A DNA stretch of 64,000 bases from Intestinimonas timonensis (lineage in GTDB: Bacteria > Bacillota > Clostridia > Oscillospirales > Oscillospiraceae), in assembly GCF_900626145.1 (NCBI RefSeq), contig NZ_LR130816.1, forward strand, positions 776,078-840,077, given 5' to 3'. Shown piece by piece: positions 43,633 through 50,665 of this stretch (its first letter is position 1; each line of letters begins with the position of its first letter). The position numbers and the translations under genes are program-made. The notes below the pieces were generated by a model. The model was not told the origin of the DNA, searched no databases, and saw only the letters and a list, made by a program, of their open reading frames with translations.

Positions 43633-43710
43633 AGTATAGTCGCAGAAAGCCGAAGGTGTAAAATGCCGTTTCCGGCGGCAAGCATGCAAAAAAATAATAC
43701 TTTACACCTT
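43633..43710. promoter_or_regulatory. Divergent control region of the CoA-transferase operon and lysR gene
   Basis: On the - strand TTTACA (43662-43657) and TATACT (43638-43633), 18 bases apart, form the operon promoter. AAGGTGTAAA (43653-43662) and TTTACACCTT (43701-43710) are perfect 10-bp inverted arms 38 bases apart, one overlapping the -35 box, so a regulator may bind both sites. A second near-palindrome, GGAAAAACGGGCCGTTTTCC (43847-43866), precedes TATAAT (43870-43875), a probable lysR -10 box. The remaining intergenic bases show no gene. Confidence 0.5.
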
Positions 43711-43948
43711 TCCAAAGAAAATATTTCCGCTTTTTTGTGGAAGTTCTCCAGAACTATACCCTCAGGTTATCGGTCCATGCATTCAAGGAATGGATTTGTG
43801 GATTTCCCTCAAAAAACGTGAAAATTATTTAGATAAATTTTATTGGAAAAACGGGCCGTTTTCCGGTATTATAATGGGCACAGTTATGAAATTATGGGGA
43901 GGCAATGTTACTGTTCCGGCATTTTTGAGAGAATATGGAGGGATAGGT

Positions 43949-44884
43949 ATGGAGATCCAACAGCTGAAGTATTTTGTAGAGGTGGTTCGTCAGCAGAGCT
44001 TTACCAAGGCGGCAGCTCAGCTCTTCGTCACCCAGCCTATGCTCACCCGCTCCATCAAGCATCTGGAGGAGGAGCTCAACGTCCGGCTCATTGAGCGCAC
44101 CAGCAAGAGCTTCTACCTTACCGACGCCGGACGCATCCTCTATGACCGTGCCCTGGACTTTCTGCTCCAGTACGACGATCTCTTCCAGACCATGGACGAC
44201 GTGCGCTCCGTGCGGGTGGGGGAGGTCCACCTGAGCATCCCCGGCGTGCTGCTGGACGTCTATTTTCCACCGCTGCTCACCCGGTTCCACCGCCACTTCC
44301 CCGGCATTGACATCTCCGTGGTGGAGGAGGGCTCCAAGCTCACCGCCGCCTCCGTGGGCTCCGGTCGGGCCGACCTGGGCCTGGTCATGCTGCCGGTGGA
44401 TGAGCCCTACCGCTTTGAGAGCAAGACCCTCATCAGCAACGTCTGCTCCCTGGTGGTGAGCCGCCACCACCCCTTTGCCCAGATGAGCAGCGTACACATC
44501 AAGGACCTGAAGGATGAGACCATCCTCACCTACAGCGAGACGGCCACCCTTCACGACAGCTTCATCCGCATGTGCGGCGAGTGCGGCTTTGCCCCACGCA
44601 TCGCCTACAAGAGCCTGATGACCCGGTTCTGCCTGAAGATGGTGGGCATGCAGCAGTGCATCGCCGTGCTGCCCCTGCCCATCCTCCAGCCCGACCTGTG
44701 CGAGGAGCTGGTCACCGTCCCCCTGGTGCCGGTGATTCCCTGGGAGATCGCCATCATCCGCCGCCGGGAGGGCTACCGCTCCTTTGCCGCCAACCAGCTC
44801 TTCAGCCACATCTGCGACCATTTCGCCTCCCTGGACCACCAGAGCATGGACGCCAGCCTCTGGGGCGCCGCCACCTCCGTATAA
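43949..44884 (+). CDS. LysR-family transcriptional regulator (311 aa)
   Basis: N-terminal winged helix (MEIQQLKYFVEVVRQQSFTK, AAAQLFVTQPMLTRSIKHLE) and a C-terminal LysR substrate domain (VRVGEVHLSIPGVLLDVYFP, GRADLGLVMLPVD). Divergent from the CoA-transferase operon, so it probably controls that operon in response to its substrate or a CoA derivative. ATG 43949 follows GGAGGGA; the longer frame from 43790 lacks a usable site. Its terminator is split by an IS3 element. Confidence 0.92.
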   Translation: MEIQQLKYFVEVVRQQSFTKAAAQLFVTQPMLTRSIKHLEEELNVRLIERTSKSFYLTDAGRILYDRALDFLLQYDDLFQTMDDVRSVRVGEVHLSIPGVLLDVYFPPLLTRFHRHFPGIDISVVEEGSKLTAASVGSGRADLGLVMLPVDEPYRFESKTLISNVCSLVVSRHHPFAQMSSVHIKDLKDETILTYSETATLHDSFIRMCGECGFAPRIAYKSLMTRFCLKMVGMQQCIAVLPLPILQPDLCEELVTVPLVPVIPWEIAIIRRREGYRSFAANQLFSHICDHFASLDHQSMDASLWGAATSV

Positions 44885-44898
44885 GCGCTGACAGACAA

Positions 44899-44915
44899 AA
44901 AAAGATCCCGTGGAC
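44899..44915. terminator. Left half of the lysR/mrp terminator, split by IS3
   Basis: A-rich run and GATCCCGTGGAC (44904-44915). It pairs perfectly with GTCCACGGGATC at 46231-46242, on the other side of the IS. Joined, they give a 12-bp stem with a TGCC loop and A/T tracts on both sides: a bidirectional terminator between two convergent genes. Confidence 0.85.
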
Positions 44916-44945
44916 TGTGAACAGATCCAGTAAAAACGGACAGTG

Positions 44946-44994
44946 ACAAAAGCCCCCCTGATGTAGGAAAATAGACTACATCAGGGGGTTTTGT
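44946..44994 (+). promoter_or_regulatory. Hairpin masking the transposase ribosome binding site
   Basis: CCCCCTGATGTAG (44954-44966) pairs perfectly with CTACATCAGGGGG (44976-44988), with six outer base pairs after a 2-base bulge. The right arm contains CAGGGGG, the Shine-Dalgarno sequence of orfA (ATG at 44996). An RNA that reads in from outside would therefore fold and hide this site; it also ends in TTTT and may act as a terminator. Confidence 0.75.
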
Positions 44995-44995
44995 C

Positions 44996-45310
44996 ATGAA
45001 GAAACGAAATTACACACACGTTCAAATGCTTTTACCAGAGATCAAGGCCATGTTGGCAGAGGGGAAAACACAGCGGGAAGTCGCAGAATACTATGGCTTC
45101 CGGAATAAGCAGGTGGTAAAAAGACTACTTGAGCGTGAGCGCCGTAAAGAACGAAAACTGGAAGCCGGAATCCGCCCACGACCGAAAGGACGGCCGAGAA
45201 AAGATGCTGCGCCAGGAGACGTTGTGGCAGAGCAGGCCTGTGAGATCCAACGGCTTCGCATGGAAAATAAACTACTGCGGGATTTTCTGCGCTTCACAGA
45301 AAGGAAGTGA
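44996..45310 (+). CDS. IS3-family transposase orfA (104 aa)
   Basis: DNA-binding half of the IS3 transposase. Helix-turn-helix (IKAMLAEGKTQREVAEYYGF, RNKQVVKRLLERERR), a basic linker (RPRPKGRPRKD) and a C-terminal leucine-zipper-like segment (EIQRLRMENKLLRDFL), typical of orfA. The stop overlaps the orfB start (GTGA). No A6G slippery heptamer is at the overlap, so orfB may be made by coupled reinitiation rather than frameshifting. Confidence 0.9.
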   Translation: MKKRNYTHVQMLLPEIKAMLAEGKTQREVAEYYGFRNKQVVKRLLERERRKERKLEAGIRPRPKGRPRKDAAPGDVVAEQACEIQRLRMENKLLRDFLRFTERK

Positions 45311-46164
45311 GAGCAAAGGTAAAGTATCATATCATCTATCGTCACAGGACAGAGTATCCAGTGGCAGTCATGTGCAAATTCTTTGGAGTGTCCAGAAGCG
45401 GCTACTATGCTTTTGTCCATCGCCTAGGCAAGCCAGAAAAGGATGCGGCTCTTGCGGGGCTCATCGCACAGCAGCGGGAACGCAGCTTCCGCACCTACGG
45501 CTACCGGCGGATGTGGCTGTGGCTGAAAAGCCGGAATATCTTCTGCAATCCCAAAACTGTGCTGCGAATCATGAAGAAATATGATCTGCTCTCGGAGATC
45601 CGCCGCCGCAGGAAATGGCAGCAGATGGGGCGGCAGGCACACAAATACAGGAATCTGCTGAACAGGGAGTTCCATGCGGACAAACCTAACAGCAAATGGG
45701 TAACAGACATCTCCTACATCCACACCAGGCAGGGTGTGCTGTACCTTTCCATAATCCGGGACCTCTATGACAACAGCATCATCGCCTACAAGACTGGAAC
45801 CCAGCAGACAGTGAATTTGGTTCTGGATACCGTTCATCTGGCAATGAAACAGGAGAAAAAGAGGGTCGCTGCGGAGTTGCAGCTCCACAGCGACCAAGGA
45901 TTTCAGTACACCTCTGCAGCATACTTCAATCTGACTCAAGCATACGGAATCACACCATCCATGTCAAGGAAAGGAAACCCGTACGACAACGCCATGGCGG
46001 AAAATTTCTTCTCTATCCTCAAAACAGAATGTATTTACCGCCACAAACCGGCGACCTTTTCCGAAGCCAATGAGATGATTGACCGCTATATTTACTTCTA
46101 TAACCATGAGCGCATCCAGTTAAAAACTGGAGAGGCGCCGCTGGCGCGACGCCTCTCCGCTTAA
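45307..46164 (+). CDS. IS3-family transposase orfB, DDE integrase core (285 aa)
   Basis: N-terminal HTH_21 (SFRTYGYRRMWLWLKSRN) followed by an rve core: WVTDISYI (first D), LHSDQGFQYTS (second D) and DNAMAENFFSILKTE (E). The C-terminus EANEMIDRYIYFYNHERIQ matches the partial copy at 1-108. The start is GTG 45307, in the -1 frame relative to orfA and overlapping its stop, with AAAGGAAG before it. No lesion is visible. Confidence 0.92.
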   Translation: MRAKVKYHIIYRHRTEYPVAVMCKFFGVSRSGYYAFVHRLGKPEKDAALAGLIAQQRERSFRTYGYRRMWLWLKSRNIFCNPKTVLRIMKKYDLLSEIRRRRKWQQMGRQAHKYRNLLNREFHADKPNSKWVTDISYIHTRQGVLYLSIIRDLYDNSIIAYKTGTQQTVNLVLDTVHLAMKQEKKRVAAELQLHSDQGFQYTSAAYFNLTQAYGITPSMSRKGNPYDNAMAENFFSILKTECIYRHKPATFSEANEMIDRYIYFYNHERIQLKTGEAPLARRLSA

Positions 46165-46230
46165 AACTTAATCTTTCCTACTAAGGGCTCTTTTTTGTAC
46201 TGTCCGCACAATCTGGGGCAGTTCACTGCC

Positions 46231-46250
46231 GTCCACGGGATCTTTTTTGT
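46231..46250. terminator. Right half of the lysR/mrp terminator
   Basis: GTCCACGGGATC plus six T, the partner arm of 44904-44915. On the - strand it now begins a stem that cannot close until 1.3 kb later, so mrp operon transcripts probably run into the IS in antisense. Confidence 0.85.
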
Positions 46251-46260
46251 TTTGGGGTTC

Positions 46261-47091
46261 TTATACGGTGCCCTCGTCCAGGGCCTTGGCCAGGTCGGAC
46301 AAGGGGTTGGGCTGGTAGTCCTCCACGCCGCCGTTGTCGCAGGCGGCGGCCAGAGCCGGGTCGATGGGCAGCTTGGCCAGGACCTTCAGGCCCAGATCGG
46401 CGGCCACCTGCTCTATGTGGCTCTCGCCGAAGATAGCGTGCTCCTTGCCGCAGTCGGGGCACTTGAAGTAGCTGTAATTCTCCACCAGGCCAAGGATGGG
46501 GATATTCATCATCTCGGCCATCTTCACCGCCTTGGTGACGATCATGCTCACCAGGTCCTGGGGAGAGGTCACCACGATGACCCCGTCCACGGGCAGGGAC
46601 TGGAACACGGTGAGGGGCACGTCACCGGTCCCGGGAGGCATATCCACGAACATATAGTCCACGTCGCCCCAGATGACGTCGGTCCAGAACTGCTTCACGG
46701 TGCCGGCGATGATGGGGCCTCTCCACACCACGGGGTCGGTCTCGTGCTCGGTGAGGAGGTTGAGGCTCATGAGCTCCACGCCGCCCTTGCTGACGGCGGG
46801 ATAGATGCCCAGCTCACTGCCGACGGCGTGCTCATGGATGCCGAAGGCGGTGGGGACGCTGGGACCGGTGATGTCGGCGTCCAGCACCGCCACCTTCTTG
46901 CCCAGCTTGGCCATGGCGGTGGCCAGGGAGCAGGTGACGGTGGACTTGCCCACGCCACCCTTGCCGCTGACCACGGCGATGACCTTGCCCACGCTGGACA
47001 GGCCGTTGACCGGCTCTCTCAGGTCCATGGGGGCGGTGCGCTCTCCGCAGCTCTCGCCGCAGGTGGAACAGTCATGGGTACATTCTGACAT
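46261..47091 (-). CDS. mrp: Mrp/NBP35-family Fe-S carrier ATPase (276 aa)
   Basis: Homodimeric P-loop ATPase that holds and delivers [4Fe-4S] clusters. Deviant Walker A GKGGVGKST (residues 43-51), VAVLDADITGPSVP, VDMPPGTGD and the carrier motif KCPDCGKE. An N-terminal extension (CTHDCSTCGESCGE) is rich in cysteine, as in many clostridial versions, and may carry another cluster. Last gene of a - strand operon alr-dtd-MBL-hemZ-udk-mrp. The HemZ radical-SAM enzyme upstream is an Fe-S enzyme. Confidence 0.93.
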   Translation of the reverse strand: MSECTHDCSTCGESCGERTAPMDLREPVNGLSSVGKVIAVVSGKGGVGKSTVTCSLATAMAKLGKKVAVLDADITGPSVPTAFGIHEHAVGSELGIYPAVSKGGVELMSLNLLTEHETDPVVWRGPIIAGTVKQFWTDVIWGDVDYMFVDMPPGTGDVPLTVFQSLPVDGVIVVTSPQDLVSMIVTKAVKMAEMMNIPILGLVENYSYFKCPDCGKEHAIFGESHIEQVAADLGLKVLAKLPIDPALAAACDNGGVEDYQPNPLSDLAKALDEGTV

Positions 47092-47139
47092 GGTGTGTTT
47101 TCCTTCTTTCCTTTGTTGTACCCCCGGGTCGGGGGAGGA

Positions 47140-48084
47140 TCAATAGTGATAGCTGCCGCCGCCGATGAACTCACGGATGAGGGAGTCGGCGGGGACCAGG
47201 GCGGGGTCCAGGGGCTGGAAATAGCCAAAGGCGTCCACCATGGCCTCCAGCTCGGCCCGGCGCTCATTGTCCGCCGGCACCTCCTTCACCGCCTCCCGCA
47301 GGGGAGCGGCGTAGTTGGCAAAGACGGGGACCTCGTAGCGCAGGGAGGAGTCGATGATGACGTTGGCCCGGCCCTTGAAGGGGGAGATGTGGAGTTTCTC
47401 GCCCCGGCGCACATTATACCACATGGAAAGCGTCTCCACCAGGTCGGTGCCCCGGAAATTATAGTCCCGGACCGCCCGGCGGGAAATACGCATCCAGGTG
47501 CCCTTGAACCGCAGTTCCTCCCCCTCCAGAATGTTGGAGCGGGCGGAGATGTAGAGGGTGGTGGCCTCGGGGTGGCGGCCGGCGATGTCGTCGTTGAGGG
47601 CGTGGATGCCCTCAAAAATGGCGATCTCGTTCTTGTCCAGCTTCAGCAGGGTGCCCCGGCTGTCGTTTCTCATCTGCCGGGCGAACTCGAACTTGGGCAC
47701 CACCACCCACTCCCCACGGGAGAGCTTGGTGAAGGTCTCGTCCAGCAGGTCCATGTCCAGCAGCTTGGGGGACTCGTAGTCGATATCCCCCTCGGCGTTC
47801 CGGGGGGCCGTCTTTCGGTTGAGGGTCTTGAAGTAATTGTCCATGGAGATGGTGTGGGTCTGCACCCCCCGCCGCTCCAGCTCCTGCTCCAGCTTCAGGG
47901 CGGTGGTGGTCTTGCCCGAGCCGGAAGGCCCCGACAGCAGGACGATGGGGCTCTCCTTCATCCGCTCCAGGATGCGGTCGGCGGCCGACTCCAGCCGCTT
48001 CTGGTACACCCCGTCGCACTCCGCCACGAATCCCGCCGGGTCCTCTTTCAGTCGGCGGTTGATCTCCTCTAGCTGATAGGCCAC
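47140..48084 (-). CDS. Uridine kinase-like nucleoside kinase (314 aa)
   Basis: P-loop kinase of the uridine kinase/phosphoribulokinase fold. Walker A GPSGSGKTT (52-60), then TISMDNYFKTLNRKTAPRN, YESPKLLDMDLLDE and AIFEGIHALND. About 100 C-terminal residues (GEKLHISPFKGRANVII onward) extend beyond a plain Udk, as in the clostridial nucleoside kinase group; part of the N-terminus is helical. The start is GTG 48084, with AAGGAGG ten bases upstream, overlapping hemZ by 16 bases. The substrate could be uridine or another nucleoside. Confidence 0.85.
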   Translation of the reverse strand: MAYQLEEINRRLKEDPAGFVAECDGVYQKRLESAADRILERMKESPIVLLSGPSGSGKTTTALKLEQELERRGVQTHTISMDNYFKTLNRKTAPRNAEGDIDYESPKLLDMDLLDETFTKLSRGEWVVVPKFEFARQMRNDSRGTLLKLDKNEIAIFEGIHALNDDIAGRHPEATTLYISARSNILEGEELRFKGTWMRISRRAVRDYNFRGTDLVETLSMWYNVRRGEKLHISPFKGRANVIIDSSLRYEVPVFANYAAPLREAVKEVPADNERRAELEAMVDAFGYFQPLDPALVPADSLIREFIGGGSYHY

Positions 48085-49541
48085 GCGATCTCCTCCTTCT
48101 GGGCGATGATGTCGTCGATGTGCTCGATATACTCCTTGGGGAATTTGGGGTTGCTGAGCCGCTTCAGGCTCCCGGCGGCGGGGTCGATGAGCTTGGTCAC
48201 CCCGCCGGAGCCTAGGGATACAATGGTGTGGAGCTCCTCCATCATGCAGATGTTGTAAAGGCTCTCGGTGCCCGGACGGCACCAGCCCACGTTCTCAAAG
48301 CCGCCGGACATGTACTTCTGGCGGTAGAGGTAGTAAGGGACGTACCCGGCAGCGCGCAGGGTCTGCCAGGCGTAGTCAAGCATGGCGGCCACCGCCTCCG
48401 GCGTGGGGAGGCCGCTCCCCTCCAGCATGAGCCGGGAGCCCTTTTTGAGGGCCAGGGTGTGGACGGTGATGTTCTCGGGGTCCAGGGCGATGACCCGGTC
48501 CAGGGAGTCCCGGAACCCCGCCTCGCTGTCAGCGGGGAGCCCGGCGATGAGGTCCATGTTCCGCACCGGGAAACCCGCCTGGGCCACCAGGTCCCAGGCT
48601 TTGAGGATGTCCTCCGGGGTGTGGGAACGGCCGATGGCCCGCAGCACCGCCTCCGACATGGACTGGGGATTCACCGAGATTCGGTCACAGCCGTGCTGTC
48701 TGAGGACGGAGAGCTTTTCCGCCGTGATGGTGTCGGGCCGCCCCGCCTCCACGGTGTACTCGGTGCAGCCGGAGAGGTCCACATGCTGCTCCAGGGCGGA
48801 CATGACCAGGTCCAGCTGCTGGGCGGACAGGGTGGTGGGGGTGCCGCCCCCAAAGTAGACCGAGCGCACCTTCCGCCCGGCCCGCTTCAGCATGGCCCCG
48901 GCGGCGGCGATCTCCCGGCACAGGGCCTGGGCATAGGGCTCAAGCATGCTCAGGGTCTTGCCCACGTCGGCGGAGACGAAGGAGCAGTAGGCGCACCGGG
49001 TGGGGCAGAAGGGGACCCCCACGTAGAGGGAGAGCTCCTCCGGCTTCAGGCTGTCCCGGACGGCCAGGGTGGCCCGGGCGCAGTCCATGGCCAGCCGCCG
49101 CCGGTCGGGGGAGACCCGGTAGAGGTCCCGGAGCTGCCGCTCGGCCTGGGCGGGTGTGAGGCCCTTGGTGATGGCCTTGGTGGGGACCTTCACCGGACGC
49201 ACCCCGGTGAGGGCACCCCAGGCCGACTCCCGGCCCAGGGCGTCGGTCCCCGCCCGGTAGAAGGCGTTCTTGAGCACCCGCTGGAGCACCCGGTCCCGCT
49301 CCAGGCGGTCGTCCTCCCCGGGGTCAGCCGCCCAGGCAAAGCGGCTGTAACGCCGCCCCTCCCAGGTGAGCACGGCGTGGCCGGTGGCCCGTCCCGCCGT
49401 CCGGGACAGGGTGAGCACCAGGCTGTCCTCACCCTCCGCGGTTGGCTCGGCCGGATACTCCGGCCGCTGACCTGGGAACAGCATCAGGAGCATCTGCTCG
49501 GTGGCGTATTTATAGTCGTGTCCCTTGAGGTAGAGCTTCAT
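48069..49541 (-). CDS. hemZ: Oxygen-independent coproporphyrinogen III dehydrogenase-like HemZ (490 aa)
   Basis: Radical-SAM enzyme of the HemZ group. CPTRCAYCSF (about 177-186) gives the CxxxCxxC cluster; YFGGGTPTTLSAQQL and VEAGRPDTIT are the following radical-SAM strands, and NPQSMSEAVLRAIGR and DLIAGLPADSE match the HemN family. The long N-terminal domain (about 165 aa) with a THUMP-like look is specific to HemZ. No other heme gene is nearby. The ribosome binding site before ATG 49541 is weak. Confidence 0.92.
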   Translation of the reverse strand: MKLYLKGHDYKYATEQMLLMLFPGQRPEYPAEPTAEGEDSLVLTLSRTAGRATGHAVLTWEGRRYSRFAWAADPGEDDRLERDRVLQRVLKNAFYRAGTDALGRESAWGALTGVRPVKVPTKAITKGLTPAQAERQLRDLYRVSPDRRRLAMDCARATLAVRDSLKPEELSLYVGVPFCPTRCAYCSFVSADVGKTLSMLEPYAQALCREIAAAGAMLKRAGRKVRSVYFGGGTPTTLSAQQLDLVMSALEQHVDLSGCTEYTVEAGRPDTITAEKLSVLRQHGCDRISVNPQSMSEAVLRAIGRSHTPEDILKAWDLVAQAGFPVRNMDLIAGLPADSEAGFRDSLDRVIALDPENITVHTLALKKGSRLMLEGSGLPTPEAVAAMLDYAWQTLRAAGYVPYYLYRQKYMSGGFENVGWCRPGTESLYNICMMEELHTIVSLGSGGVTKLIDPAAGSLKRLSNPKFPKEYIEHIDDIIAQKEEIAWPIS

Positions 49542-49581
49542 AGCATATGATCCAATCTCTTACAGAATGACGGGGGCGGGC

Positions 49582-50193
49582 TCAGCCCTCCACCGCCGCG
49601 CGCATATAGTAGTTCTGCCGCCGCTCGGTCTCCAGGGTGGAGAGGCCCTCATGGCCGGGGCAGACCCGGTAGTCCCCGGGCAGGGCGGCCAGCCGCTTCA
49701 GGGAGGCCATGATCTCCTCGTAGCTGCCGCCGGGGAAGTCGGTGCGGCCCATGGAACCACGGAAGAGGGTATCCCCGGTGAAGAGGATGTCCCCGGCCTT
49801 CAGCACCACCGAGCCCTTGGAGTGGCCGGGGGTGTGGAGCACGTCCACGGGGATGGAGCCCACCATGACCCGGTCCCCCTCGTCGTAGTAGGTGAGGGCA
49901 ATGCCGGTGAGGGGCGGGAAAACGGAGGGGCTGGCCCCCTCCACATCCCCCTTGTGGATATAGACGGGGGTGTTGGGGCAGGCCTTTTCCAGGTCGGCCA
50001 CGCCGCCGGTGTGGTCGAAATGGCCGTGGGTCAGGAGGATGGCGCTCAGGGTGAGGCCGTCGGCCTTCAGCAGCTCCAGGATGCCGGCGGCGTCCCCGCC
50101 GGGATCGATGACGGCGCAGACCTTTTCTTTTTCGTCCGCCAGCACGTAGCAGTTGGTGCCGATGGGGGGCACCTGCATGGTCTTGACCAGCAT
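49582..50193 (-). CDS. MBL-fold metallohydrolase (203 aa)
   Basis: Glyoxalase-II-like beta-lactamase fold. THGHFDH (residues 55-61) is the metal motif; HTPGHSKGSVVL, FTGDTLFRGSMGRTD and CPGHE are the further metal ligands. It is the short YcbL/GloB-like type; the substrate is unknown. ATG 50193 follows GAGGTG by 6 bases. It lies directly after dtd in the operon. Confidence 0.9.
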   Translation of the reverse strand: MLVKTMQVPPIGTNCYVLADEKEKVCAVIDPGGDAAGILELLKADGLTLSAILLTHGHFDHTGGVADLEKACPNTPVYIHKGDVEGASPSVFPPLTGIALTYYDEGDRVMVGSIPVDVLHTPGHSKGSVVLKAGDILFTGDTLFRGSMGRTDFPGGSYEEIMASLKRLAALPGDYRVCPGHEGLSTLETERRQNYYMRAAVEG

Positions 50194-50203
50194 ATTCAAC
50201 ACC

Positions 50204-50647
50204 TCACATTGTATCGGTATCCAGCAGGATGGTGACGGGGCCGTCGTTCACCGAGGCCACCGCCATATCGGCGCCGAACTCCCCGTGCTGGGGCGGGAAG
50301 CCCAGGGCTTCACACTGTTTCAAAAACTCCTCGTAGAGGGGGATGGCCAGGTCCGGCTTGGCGGCCCCGGTGAAGCTGGGGCGGCGGGACTTGGTGTCGG
50401 CGTAGAGGGTGAACTGGCTCACCACCAGCAGCTCGCCCCCCACGGTGGCCAGGTTCAGGTTCATCTTCTCATTCTCGTCCTCAAAGACCCGCAGGCCCAC
50501 TACCTTGTCGGCCAGCTTGGCGGCCTGGGCGGGGGTGTCGTTGGGACCGATGCCCAGCAGCACCAGGAAGCCCCGGCCGATGGCGCCGTTGACCTTGCCG
50601 TCGATGGTCACCGAGGCGGAGGTCACTCTTGTCACGACTGCTCTCAT
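50204..50647 (-). CDS. dtd: D-aminoacyl-tRNA deacylase (147 aa)
   Basis: Removes D-amino acids from mischarged tRNAs. Typical starts MRAVVTRVTSASVTIDG and GFLVLLGI, then the SQFTLYAD catalytic motif and the C-terminal NDGPVTILLDT in the position of the GP motif. Normal length. Sits between the alanine-racemase-like gene and the MBL gene on one transcript, which makes sense if D-amino-acid metabolism is the shared theme. Confidence 0.95.
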   Translation of the reverse strand: MRAVVTRVTSASVTIDGKVNGAIGRGFLVLLGIGPNDTPAQAAKLADKVVGLRVFEDENEKMNLNLATVGGELLVVSQFTLYADTKSRRPSFTGAAKPDLAIPLYEEFLKQCEALGFPPQHGEFGADMAVASVNDGPVTILLDTDTM

Positions 50648-50665
50648 GGCGTAAAAAACTCCTTT

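Larger units (their letters stand above)
44918..46225 (+). mobile_element. Complete IS3-family insertion sequence
   Basis: The terminal repeats start TGAACAGATCCAG (44918) and, read inward from the right end, TGAACTGCCCCAG (46225); both continue to CGGACAGT. A 3-bp target duplication CTG flanks the element (44915-44917 and 46226-46228). It carries orfA and orfB in the usual overlapping arrangement, and a strong hairpin next to the left end. Both ORFs look intact, so it may be mobile. Confidence 0.9.

Noticed and set aside
45295-45312. A6G-type frameshift signal for an IS3 OrfAB fusion
   Set aside because: The overlap holds only AGAAAGGAAGTGA with no heptamer; a GTGA start-stop overlap fits coupled translation better.
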